Shown here one piece after another: positions 33,154-43,715 of a stretch of DNA of 64,000 nt. Origin of the DNA: Hysterangium stoloniferum. Its lineage: Eukaryota; Basidiomycota; Agaricomycetes; Hysterangiales; Hysterangiaceae. The stretch covers positions 372,001 through 436,000 of the forward strand of contig WHVD01000054.1 in assembly GCA_015178975.1 (NCBI GenBank), written 5' to 3'. The notes below the pieces were generated by a model. The model saw nothing but the letters and a program-made list of their open reading frames with translations, did no database searches and was not told the DNA's origin. Made by a program: the position numbers and the translations under genes. Position 1 is the stretch's first letter, and the number at the start of each line of letters is the position of its first letter.

Positions 33154-34092
33154 CTCGAGAGAGAAAAAGTGCTTAGCGATTACGTCAGCAGATAGGATGA
33201 GGAAGCGTCACACTGCACGAATTCAATCTGAGATAATCGCCAGGTTCTATAATGCTTGTCGCCACCTCTGAGTGAAATCATGTGACTACATATGTGCCTG
33301 ACGATGAGATTTATGCGTTGGCGTATTTGTTTGGCGGAAAGGCGACGGAAGATTGACAGCTAAACGGAATGCGCGAACGTTTCAGCAGAGTGCGTAAACT
33401 ATAGAGAAGTCTGTAGAGCAGCCAGACCAGGGTCTTTTACTAATCGGTTCCCACATTGCTGTGATTATTATCTGGGATCTATTTTCCCGGCAAGTCTGCA
33501 CTAGTACCTGGTAATATCTGATTTGGATAACTCGTCTATCGAGTCAAGAGTTCAAGGGACGGAACCGAGTGTGGGAGTATACTGAGACACTGAGTGCCAC
33601 ACAATTCCGCATTAAAGGCGGCGAACTGAAGTACTTGAATACAAAACGTTATTATTGTTAATTATTGTATTCATCGCAGTACTTTCAATGGAGTACTCTA
33701 TCTACCAGTAGATCTCCCTGCACCACATCGCGTTCTATCACGAGAGTTGCTTTCGGATCTTGCCGGGTGTCAATTCGCACGGGCATATTTTTTGAAACGC
33801 GCGGTCGTGAGGCTTTCCTCTCTCTTCATCCATCCTGGACACACCACTCTCTACAACCCTTGCTAAATGTCATTTTGTCATACCAGATCATGCCAAAAAG
33901 TATTCAAATCAGTGAGTTTCCCTTCTCCAGCTTCAACGGCGCTTTTCTCTCCTTTTTTTTTCGATCACCGTGGCGCGCGCAATACATCGCCTACGGTGGC
34001 CCTACATTTCTCTTAGCTTTAATACTCTACTGACTTTTTCTTTTTTTTTTCCCCTCCTGCATGAAGTTCGCCCAAAGCAGCCGTCACCCCCA
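33154..34092. promoter_or_regulatory. Divergent region between AATF/BFR2 and the large acidic gene
   Basis: This 939-bp region contains both promoters and a pyrimidine-rich stretch (33950-34070) with long T runs, typical of fungal leaders. An upstream ATG with a short frame (from 33891, MPKSIQI) precedes a GTGAGT donor, so the acidic gene may have a leader intron ending at about 34066. Confidence 0.45.
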
Positions 34093-36747
34093 ATGCCGCC
34101 TCCTCATTCCTATACCGTGATGCAATTCAAGTCTATTCAAAACGACGACGACGACGACATTTGCCCGGTCTGCGAGAGCGAGTGCACATGCAAGAACATC
34201 GCCAGCACTTCCGCTGCTGTTGTACAACAACAAACCAAAGCCATCTCAACTTCGACCGCCTTACCTGCACTCAAGATAAAACTTCCCCCTCGCAATCCTT
34301 CGAACTCACACGTCACCCCAAAACAGGCCACCGTCAAACGTGCCCGTCCAAAGCCCTCCAAGCTAAAACAGACGACCGCAGGCTCCGCGACCGTCGATGG
34401 AACCGATTATGTCGTTCTACATCGTCCAGTCCCCTTAACTGCCGGCGTCCAGCCTCCCGACGTATCCACGTCCTCTCTTCGCGACACCAGCCCCCTCACC
34501 CCTGAACCAGAGCTGGCACCACCAACAGCCCGCACAAAACAACAGACCGCCCCTAGAACTAAGAAAACGCCTACTCCAGCTAGGCTCAAGCAATCAGCTT
34601 CAAGACAGCTCAAGAAAAAACCGAGTGTCACCCCGAGGTCCAAGAAAAACAAAGATGCGACTTGGACTTCTCCTTCTGCCCGACGAAAAGGCAAAAAGGT
34701 CATACGTCTCAGCTCAGACGAGTCCGACGACAATCTCTCGGGCGAAAACGCATATGTCACCAGAATGGTCATGGATTCAGACGGCACTGGCAGTGTCCAA
34801 TTCCCCACATTTGTGAGCGCAATCTCCACCACATCGGATAACGACGACTCCACTACAAGTATGAATGATTCGTTTGACTCTGATTCGTCCATTCGTGCCG
34901 AAGAAGAGGACCTTATCCTCGCTGAAGAACAACGTGCCAAGGTTAGGCGTGAGCTTCTCAACGGTGAAGAGTCGTGGCATATGGAAAAGCGAAAATGGGA
35001 TCATCTCAAGAATAACAACAACTGGGAAATCCGTCCCCGCAAAAGAAGTGTTGGTCCTGACGAAACAGGCAGTGGCACTGACAGCGAGAGTGAGAGCGAT
35101 ATGGAAGTTGACGAGGAAGAGGAGGAAGAAGGAGAGGGCGACGAAGACGATGACCCAGACATACGATATGGGCGTGGCATGGTCACCGGGTGGCAATCAT
35201 CCGATGACGACGATGAGCTAGATGTGGAGCTCTTCTTTGCCACGCTCACCGACTCTTCTGCTCCAGGTTCTGATGCCGATGCCGAGGATGGGGAAGATTC
35301 CGGCAACGAGACTGACAGTTCTGATATAAGTACTATCTCAATGACCGAAGCTGCCGCCGTCGGACGGCTTCGGCCGTCATTTGGTTCAGAATGCCCTTTA
35401 GTCGTCACGGAGGACTGGGACGGCAGACTTGTATTTGCCAATGGTTTGAAGGATGGCCAGGGAGTGCTTGATGTACACTTTGAGGTTAACGCAGCGCAGC
35501 GCCAGCGCACCATTTGTGAGACGATGGATGTGGATGTGGATGAGGAGGCCCAAGACGTTGACCACGACGATGAAGATGTCTTTGTATCAGAGGATGACGG
35601 TGACACAACCGATGACATACTTGATGATATTGCAACACATGGCGCAGCACCGTTGCCACCTCGTTGCCCTACCCCCCCGGTACACTCCATTGACCCTCTT
35701 TCCACCGTCAGCCCCATCGTCGGTTCAAGACGTAGCAAACACTTGAAAGTCCCGTTGACCGTTGAGTCACCCAAGCCAGCCGACATCCTCGCCAGTGCAG
35801 GGAAGATCTTCTGGGAGGGAGCGGACAAAGACTCCCCTGCTGATCGTAGTCGTTCAGCTTCTTTGGCTGCAGCATCTCCGTCTGGCACCTCCGTCTCTTC
35901 TTCACAGTCACGGCAGCCCCGTATGGGAAACTTCACGCAAATTTCGTCGGATCCCAAACGGAGAGTTATCGTTGATGGAACAAGTGCAGTCTTGGTCTCC
36001 CCCTTTGCATCTGTGCGACGTGTGAGACGTGGAAGGGAAATTAAGAGAGTTATCATCGGAGTACGTTTTTGTCCCCTCTTATGTTTTAGACCAGTTACTC
36101 ATTGTGGGCTGAAGAACGACTTCGACTCTAATCCGTCCAAGCGTCCCCGCCAGTCCTCGTTGCCTGGAGAATCACTCACTGTACTTCAGGCGGAACCCGA
36201 CGAGCCAGACGAGGCCATGGTACAGTCTTCTCCGGAATTACCCCTGCCTACTTCCATCGGACTGGACGATGTACTTGACGCGTCTTTCCTCGATTCTGAT
36301 GCTTCTGCTTCTGCTTCAGAGACTACTGTTGACGCACATCTGCGCAACCTCACGAGATGGGACCGTGTTCCAATGGGTACATTCCGCCGCAGCCGTACCG
36401 CTCACATCGGCATGCTTTCCAGCATGATCCCACCCAACGATGGTGTTTCATACGGCTCAGCAGGGGGCCACGTTCTGAGGAAGGCGCCAGGCGGTGCGGC
36501 ACTGTGGCAGCGTGACCAGAAGCAGCCTCCCGGACACCTTCCAGGCTCCGTTACGGTGTCCCCGGTTATCTTCCCAGTCCGTGACGGCGAAAAAGCACCC
36601 ATCATCATTAGGTTTGATGATCCTCCTATACTGACCCAGTCTCGTCCGCCGAAGCGGAAGGACAAAAGGAGGCGCACCCGTGCCACCAACAACTCGCCGT
36701 TTGCCACTCATGCCCCGCCAGCTATCGTTCCCCCCTTGAGTCTATGA
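34093..36747 (+). CDS. Large acidic Ser-rich nuclear protein, possibly IFH1/CRF1-like
   Basis: This is one long frame (884 residues from MPPPHSYTVM). The N-terminus has a Cys cluster, DICPVCESECTC. Basic Ser/Pro-rich segments follow (KRARPKPSKLKQ, KKPSVTPRSKKNK). A central block has EEQRAKVRRELLNGEESWHM, NNWEIRPRKRSVG, a long acidic run, ELFFATLTDSS, and VVTEDWDGRLVFANGLKDGQ followed by FEVNAAQ. That last block recalls the Crf1 region of IFH1/CRF1, co-regulators of ribosomal protein genes, but I am not certain. The C-terminus is KRKDKRRRTRATNN, a nuclear-localisation-like patch. A GTACGT..TGAAG segment at 36061-36114 could be a 54-nt in-frame intron. The many antisense and +1 open frames here are compositional shadows. 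Confidence 0.6.
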   Translation: MPPPHSYTVMQFKSIQNDDDDDICPVCESECTCKNIASTSAAVVQQQTKAISTSTALPALKIKLPPRNPSNSHVTPKQATVKRARPKPSKLKQTTAGSATVDGTDYVVLHRPVPLTAGVQPPDVSTSSLRDTSPLTPEPELAPPTARTKQQTAPRTKKTPTPARLKQSASRQLKKKPSVTPRSKKNKDATWTSPSARRKGKKVIRLSSDESDDNLSGENAYVTRMVMDSDGTGSVQFPTFVSAISTTSDNDDSTTSMNDSFDSDSSIRAEEEDLILAEEQRAKVRRELLNGEESWHMEKRKWDHLKNNNNWEIRPRKRSVGPDETGSGTDSESESDMEVDEEEEEEGEGDEDDDPDIRYGRGMVTGWQSSDDDDELDVELFFATLTDSSAPGSDADAEDGEDSGNETDSSDISTISMTEAAAVGRLRPSFGSECPLVVTEDWDGRLVFANGLKDGQGVLDVHFEVNAAQRQRTICETMDVDVDEEAQDVDHDDEDVFVSEDDGDTTDDILDDIATHGAAPLPPRCPTPPVHSIDPLSTVSPIVGSRRSKHLKVPLTVESPKPADILASAGKIFWEGADKDSPADRSRSASLAAASPSGTSVSSSQSRQPRMGNFTQISSDPKRRVIVDGTSAVLVSPFASVRRVRRGREIKRVIIGVRFCPLLCFRPVTHCGLKNDFDSNPSKRPRQSSLPGESLTVLQAEPDEPDEAMVQSSPELPLPTSIGLDDVLDASFLDSDASASASETTVDAHLRNLTRWDRVPMGTFRRSRTAHIGMLSSMIPPNDGVSYGSAGGHVLRKAPGGAALWQRDQKQPPGHLPGSVTVSPVIFPVRDGEKAPIIIRFDDPPILTQSRPPKRKDKRRRTRATNNSPFATHAPPAIVPPLSL

Positions 36748-37335
36748 ATGATATTCATGGGTTGCTGCTTTCTCGATGCTTTCATCGCCCCGGTCCCCCT
36801 CCCTGCCTGTAAAATAACCATAGTGTCGCGACTCATCATGCATACGTACTTCATCTCCAATGTCTCTCTTTCATCACAGCGCATTGACTGCTCTCCAAAC
36901 TGTAAAGCCAGATCTTATAATATCCGGATTTGTCCCCTTTTAACAAGTATATTTGATTCCTGTTTGCTGGTTGCTTTCTTTTCTGCATAATCCCCCGCCC
37001 TGCTTCTATCCTAGGTTGCCTCTCGAATTAGTGTACTGAATATGGGATGATATTATGCCTTTACATATATATATACCCTGAAACTTGATGTTGATGTTAG
37101 TGATGCGGGTGGAAGATTCAAGATTGTGCAGCTGGCGCTGATATCGATGGATTAGGTGTGCTGTGTGAATATTTCGTGTAGGTACTTATGATGTAGCCCA
37201 TATATGTCTCATGGTAATTAAGGCAATAAGCTACATGCACGTGATAATCCACAGTGATCTCTGGAGTAAACCGCAAACACTCGCTAAATACAATAGGGTT
37301 GGCTAATAACAGTTCGGCTTATATATTATCTCGCT
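36748..37335. other. Intergenic between convergent genes
   Basis: This 588-bp AT-rich spacer follows the acidic gene and holds the 3' end of the small gene on the minus strand. A CACGTG occurs at 37238-37243, away from any start codon. No gene is recognised. Confidence 0.45.
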
Positions 37336-37951
37336 CTATGGTCCGGTCCTGCTCATGTCGTTTGCAGGGCCAGATGGAGGCGACGCGCTCCGAAAACCAG
37401 AACGGAACAGACCGCCACGAGAGCGGCCGCTCGCCCGAAAAAACTGCAGGGACCCGGGTGATGATGATGATGATGGCGGCGGCGGACGGCTCGGCTGCAA
37501 GGCCGGCGAGCGCCGTATGTCGTCCAGAATGCTAGCGATTTCCTCGCGGGTGTACAGGCCCGTAGGATGGGGCTTTATGGACAAGATGCGATCGAAGCCT
37601 TCCTCGGCTACGGGCGGGCAGTACTCCGAGGAAAAGCGCGCCAGGACCGAGAGACCGAGCTCTGGGGTTGTGATCGTAGGGTGATTTGTGCCTGAAATTC
37701 TGGATGAGGGCGTGATAGGGAAGGGTGTGATGCAGTGTTATTTGCGTACGGAGTTGCAGACGGGACGCGCATATCTGTGGTGTTATTGTAAACGATGTGA
37801 CTGTACTTCGACGAAGAGCACTGTCATCTAACCTCGTAAGGGGTATCGACTCATTGGCCGTGAGGTTCAGTGAGCGTGTCAGAGATGAAAAAGAAACAAC
37901 GCAACGCACAGACGAGAGCCCACACTGTAGTGTTCGGGGAGGAGTGTGCAA
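37336..37951 (-). CDS. Small protein of unknown function, two exons
   Basis: Exons 37750-37951 and 37336-37691 join across a 58-nt GT-AG intron with matching phase, giving 185 residues. After the junction the protein reads LGLSVLARFSSEYCPPVAEE, then FDRILSIKPHPTGLYTREEI and ASILDDIRRSPALQ, a well-formed amphipathic helical segment. A Ser/Pro/Arg-rich tail follows, ending NDMSRTGP. The N-terminal 67 residues are Arg/Ser-rich with few acids, compatible with a mitochondrial presequence. An alternative start (MSRYPLR, with another intron) leads into a frame that ends earlier. I do not recognise the family. Confidence 0.5.
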
Positions 37952-38542
37952 TATTTATGAAATGTCTTCGTTGACTACACACCGTTAATCAATCAGCCAT
38001 GCTGCTTGGAAGAATGCAGAAAACAGCCCTGTATGACCTTTCATCGAAATTGGTGCGATCTACACACACACAGAAGCCGTTTTCCAGAGCCCTTGTTGCG
38101 GCATGCTCAACTTTCCGTCGCGAACCTAGGTCGTCCTGATTGCATCGTCTAAAATTGGGAAAGAATGCTTCTAAAGCCTCTGCAAATGTCGACTAAATAT
38201 AAAGTCTGCCATCAGAACTCGTACATCCGAACGGGTGAACAGGACGCTTGACAAACTTTGCCAGACCCTACCAATCCAACCAGGATGAGAACGACCTGCT
38301 CGGAATCCCCTTTACTACTGATAGGTCCACGCTGATTGACAGGTCTGGCAATGGATAGGCTATCTGTCATTCTGGACGCCCCAAACGTGATAAGACCGAG
38401 TGATCGTGACTGCCGTCAGTAAGAAGGTGACGCGTTCAAAATAGTGTTATCTTATCAGATCGGAGTCACTCGTATTTATACACGTGCAGCGCCCGTGCTG
38501 CAGTCACAGGTCTCATTTAGGGCCGACGGCGTTGTTTGTAAC
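37952..38542. promoter_or_regulatory. Divergent promoter, small gene / Zn2Cys6 gene
   Basis: This 591-bp region holds CACGTG at 38481-38486, 57 bp before the Zn2Cys6 ATG and just downstream of the AT-rich run CGTATTTATA. No gene is seen inside. Confidence 0.4.
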
Positions 38543-41500
38543 ATGGAGTATTCACCACGTCTAACGCAAGCTTGTGCAGAATGCAAGCGAATGAAGGTTT
38601 GATTCACCTCATTTATGGCATCTATGCCTTGTCCGCCGACGTGTGCTAAATTTTCGCATTCCCACAGCTTAAATGTGACAAAAGCAACCCCTGCTCAAGC
38701 TGTGTCAAACGGGGGTACGTCAGCGGCTCTACGTAGTCCTCGTCATTGCTTAATTAATGTATCAGGTGTGCGCCCATATGTCCTCAAGGCCGGATGGCCT
38801 CCAAAGGGTCTCGATATGTATTGGCAAATACTGAGCAATTGGTTTGATTTGTTCAAATATCCGGAAACGAACACCTATCGCTGATCCAATTTCATTCACT
38901 CAGCATGAGAAGATTGACTTGCTCCTAATGCGTGTCCGTCAGTTGGAAGGCGCATTGGAAACAGTCCAGGCTTGCCATTACAATGAGGAGCATCCATTGC
39001 TTTCCGATGAGCTGCGCCGGATTGCAACGCCTTCATTCCCCCCCGGTGCTCAGACCACAAACACGAATATGACAGAAGAACTAACTGAGGGGATGGGCAC
39101 TCTGACTCTGGATGATAATGGAACGCGATACTTTGGCTCAACTGGTGCTTTTGCGGTACGTAGGAGGCAAAATTCAGATTTTCCCGTGTGATGCTTGATG
39201 TAGACGATAACATTATAGGCATTTCTTTTTCGAGTAGGTAGTCTCGTTTGAAAATCAGTTGCCAATTGTTATATCATTTCAGACAGCCCAAGACGCCGAC
39301 GACCCTCTCATGGCACCTGATTCCGAAGCGCTTTTAAAGGCCCTTGCGGAACTTCCTGGCGAATTATCGCCCCTAGCATATGCATTTCCTTTTCGACTCA
39401 CAGATCCTGTAGCTGTCACTACGTCAGACGCCTCAGACCTATGTACCTGGATTCTGGACAATTGTCTTCCCTCACATCCAGAGGCATGGTCTCTTTTCGA
39501 AAACTATTGGGAACACTATGCGTGGCAGTATGTTTCACTCTAAATCTTCATTGCGAATAATATTACAAAGCAGGTCTTAGTTCAACTCCTTTTACTCGGC
39601 CCGAGTTTGTAGAACAGATTCTTTCTCCAATCTACCGTCGTTCTTTTGAAGCCAATCAGAAGCCTTTGGGACATCGTCTCGCATTGTTATTTATGGTAAC
39701 TTTCCACCCATCTTAGTCATCTCACCTGTCTATATTACGTTTATCGCAATAGGTATTCGCGATCGGTGATATCATGGATTTTACAAAGCCTCTCGATCCC
39801 ACAGACGGGCTACGATTCTATTTGCTTGCGCGAGCCAGCCTTTGTCTGCAGCCTGTTTTTGAATCCCCGACTTTGACAGCGCTCCAAGCAATGGTACGTC
39901 TACATGAAAAAGCATACATGATTATAAACCATATCTCCAGCACCTCATGAACATATTCGGATCATTGACACGAGGCGCCATTGAACCAGAACACGTATGG
40001 GTGCTTTCCGGTATAAATATGAAATTAGCCCTAACAGTCCGTATATCTACGTTTTCGAAGATATCGTCATTGTCGCTCATTTTAAACAGCTTGGCCTGCG
40101 TATGTGTAAAGCCATCCTGTCTGACGCAATCTTCTAACCTTAGCTAGAACATGATCCAAACAAGTTCGGTTTATGTGAGATATGTCAACCCTCTCGTGTA
40201 CTTGGTGCTGATTTCTCCCAGCTGACGCGGAGGCAGAGAATCGTCGATATACACTACTTGCGGTAGTTTCAGGTGAAACATGGCAGGTGAGTGTATAGTA
40301 GACAGAGATCTAATGTAACTGTACTTACTTGTCAATTAGGCTCTCGTAACCGGTGAGTCTATATAGTATTTCGGAGGAAAACTATGAACGTGCTATTGGA
40401 CATGAAGGACGACCAATCTCACATTCATTCGCAAACTTTGATTGGATCTTCGACCCTTCTAGGTGGGGCAAGGACCCAGACCCAGCAGGTAAATACATTA
40501 CATCTTATATCATGATGACAGGTAGCCAGACCGACCCCGATATTAGCCCGCTGCTGGGTAGCACGCTTTATCCGTGATTGTATACATCGCGTTATTGATG
40601 TGGTGGTTGCTACAGCACCAGTAAGCTATGGCAAGATTCTGGAGTTAGACAGCAAGATCAAGGCATTTCCTGCTTATACCGAGGTATATGACCCTATGGT
40701 GCAAGGTACTGATGTTGGGATTGGGGAACAACTTCGAATAACTTTTCTAGGAATGATTAAAGAAGTCTGTGAGTGACTTTAGCATAAATTCTCTGTAACA
40801 GGTGCAAATTTCCTCAATTTATCTCTAGCGTTACTTTTCCTACATAGGCGGTGTTTTGCCTTAGCTCTCAGAGACCACCCCGAGGATCCTTTACGTAGCA
40901 CCTTCGTGACATCTGTTCTAGCTTGTTACCACAGTGCAGCCACATTTGTTGCGAAAATAGCCGAAATAAGGGCATCCAGCCCCGAAATAGTTAAGCGTAT
41001 CTGGTTTTTATGGCAAGTATCGCAATTTTCTACGCCCGGCTGGTTTCCTGAAATTTTAAACAGGCCAAATGTTTTTGTTTCTGCATTAGTATGCCACTGG
41101 GCCCATTGCAACTTGCAGCAATAACCCATGATTTTTAGATATTCGGCTCTATTGTTGCGCGGAGTCCGGGCTGCTCTCTTGCATCGTCAGCGTTTTTGCA
41201 AATGGAAAAAGCTTATGATCTCTTGGAAACTACTTTAGATTCCCCCAGACTTAACTTCCGGGTGAGACCGTCGTTTTTTATTCTGTATACGAACATTACT
41301 TGATGCTTTGGTTAGGCGAAATTACAGCAGTTGAAGCAAAAGGCATGTTCGGCGTTTGCGGAATACCATGCCACGCGGCATGATCCCCTGTTCCCCATCC
41401 CACGAGGCGTAGAAATATCAGAGGAGATCAATGCTCTTGGAGGCGGTAAGACACAGGTAATAACAACAAAATCAAAGTCTCACTCGTCGCCGCGCCTCCT

Positions 41501-41882
41501 GGACGAACGAAGCAGTCCGAGTAGCTCCAGACATGGTTCTCCCCAGAATATGCACCCTTCCCGAACCCAGAGTCCTGTGGTTGCACAACACGAGATTAAC
41601 CCTGATGTGCAATCCCTTCTACAGCAATACGCATCAACCTATACTACATACGACCCTTATCAGTCAACATACCCACCCACATCCCAGGCGTTTCAGAATT
41701 CACAATTTTTACCACAGGTACTAGAACCGCTGCCAGATACGCTGCCAAACGACTTCAGTGATATATTCGGATCCCTTGCCGAGCAAGGCACCGCTCCAGG
41801 CGTGAAGTCGGGTGCTGATATTTTGGAAGAGCTAGGCTTGATGGGAGAGTGGCAGACGGCCATGGATCACATTGGGTTTTAG
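38543..41882 (+). CDS. Zn2Cys6 fungal transcription factor
   Basis: This is a binuclear zinc cluster regulator. The cluster is assembled across three exons: QACAECKRMKLKCDKSNPC, then SSCVKRG, then CAPICPQGRMASKGSRYVL. It is followed directly by a linker and coiled coil, EQLHEKIDLLLMRVRQLEGA, the usual dimerisation element, and then PLLSDELRRIA. The middle region (39.3-41.3 kb), split by at least ten short introns, contains helical stretches such as TPFTRPEFVEQILSPIYRRS, consistent with the fungal-specific regulatory domain. The C-terminal exon (41331-41882) is Ser/Pro/Gln-rich and ends ELGLMGEWQTAMDHIGF, a possible activation segment. It resembles a common Agaricomycete regulator family; the target pathway is unknown. 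Confidence 0.85.
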
Positions 41883-43715
41883 GCATACCAGCTGTGTCCC
41901 AACACATACCACGCAGAACCCCTCTTCCCTCACTATCTCAAAATGCACCAATCCCCACTCACAATATTCCATAACATGGGCACTCAACATAGGTTGCCCC
42001 TCGGCTAATTTCGTTTTTATGATGTCAAAGCGTTCTGTGTGTTCTATTAAGCGAATCGATGTCTGGCCTGGAATTTCCAAATTATGTTTTATTAACCCCC
42101 CCGCCATTTTATTTAGTAATATGTATTACATCTGTGATATTCTATTCTTGTGAAAAAAGTTTCAAGTCTGATGAGTGAGACAGTGGGAGTAGGCAGGCCC
42201 TCATAAGCAGCAAACACAAATGAGTTGATCAGTTGTTAGGATCCTCGCCTTTTCGGGACCCCACACCTTGTTTCTACCTGATACAGTTGGGACACCATAG
42301 ACATGTAAGCCCATGTATAAGCTTCATATTGAAGAGATGGAAGTCCGAATATTTAACAACATTACATTAGCAGTAGGTACTATGGGACACATTTATATTT
42401 TGTTTAAAGTCACAGAAACACCATGATCACCGCTCACGGCAAGCGATGATCAAACTGACAATTTTCCAAAGATATGTGAGGTCATCCTTGGTTTATCAAA
42501 TTCCATGCAGGGAAAGGCTGGATATCAAAGTGGTGGCCTGCACCACATTAAAAAAGCGTAATTGTCGGGGACCGAATTGTAATAAGCGGGTGAACTGATG
42601 TCGTGCACCTTGAATTGTCGGCAAATTCTCTCCAAACCCTTATGCTTCCGAATCTAAGAAGTCAACCGGTGACCGTACGACAAGGCTGCGCAGCTGACCT
42701 GAAAACCTCGGAAAACATTGATATCCGTCAAATACAACGCGGCTCTGGTAGTCGAGTTATATCTCGAAAGTTCTCTGAAGTTGGCACGCCATTTTCACTG
42801 CAGGTCTTGGTTTATATGCCTTTATATGATCACTAATATATAGATGCTTGTATTTTAGAAAACTGAACGGTCACACATCCTGCATCAATGCTTTGGCATG
42901 GTCCAGGAACGGCCGCTGGTTAGCAAGTTCTGGTGATGGTGGGCCGGTATATAACCCTTTAGCATCTCAACAGTGCCAACCTTTCTGGGATAGATAAATA
43001 TGTTCTGATATGGGACTTCCATCCGATTGATGTTCTGTCATCACCGTTTACCTTTTACGGTCCTCGAGTATTTAGAGTCGCTTCATGCTAGATCTGTGGC
43101 TTAGAACTCACTGTATTCTACTCCATAGGCTAACGTCCTGAGCTTAGCATTTACTGCATCATGCAACACGCTTCTATCATTAGTCCATTCTCTGTTAACC
43201 TGTACCAACACCGTTTAAACATTCCCTGGTACGGTGTCCTAACTGTATCAGGTCTAGATTCTGACAGCGATGAGTTAAGTGCGAATGTCACCTACCAGCT
43301 TGCCATTAATTTTGATTTTTGAGTTTGACAGATTGATCAGCACTTCCGTTTTGCCAAGCAGGGCAACGGCAACACTTGCCCATTTTGGGTAAGTTTGATG
43401 AGTCAGCCATCCTTTAGTAGTTCGTTCTGCAGCATAATAAACACCATAAAAATGTAGATTATATTTATTATAGTGAATAATTATGAAAAAAAAATCATGT
43501 AGAGTATACACTAGTCAGCTCTCCTGTGTACTGATGATGCCAGTGCCCCATGATGTCACTACAGTAATTGCAATTCAGCATTTTTGAATAAAACCAGGGG
43601 ATTACGAGTACTTTCCACTCTATTAAACTAAAGTTTAAAATATATGAACTATTTAAAATATTACACTTAGGACTTTTTATCCAAAAACCACTACAGCTTT
43701 TTTTGATCTGCTACT
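41883..43715. other. AT-rich spacer at the edge of the housekeeping block
   Basis: This 1.8-kb stretch has no recognised gene. A block at 42204-42275 recurs at about 49459-49537, and the next 18 bp (TGATACAGTTGGGACACC) recur at about 48566-48583. Small open frames here lack motifs. It marks the change from housekeeping genes to the AT-richer kinase/integrase segment. Confidence 0.5.

Noticed and set aside
35001-36056. 351-residue antisense ORF in the acidic gene
   Set aside because: It is a Ser/Thr-rich shadow of Asp/Glu/Ser codons on the coding strand.
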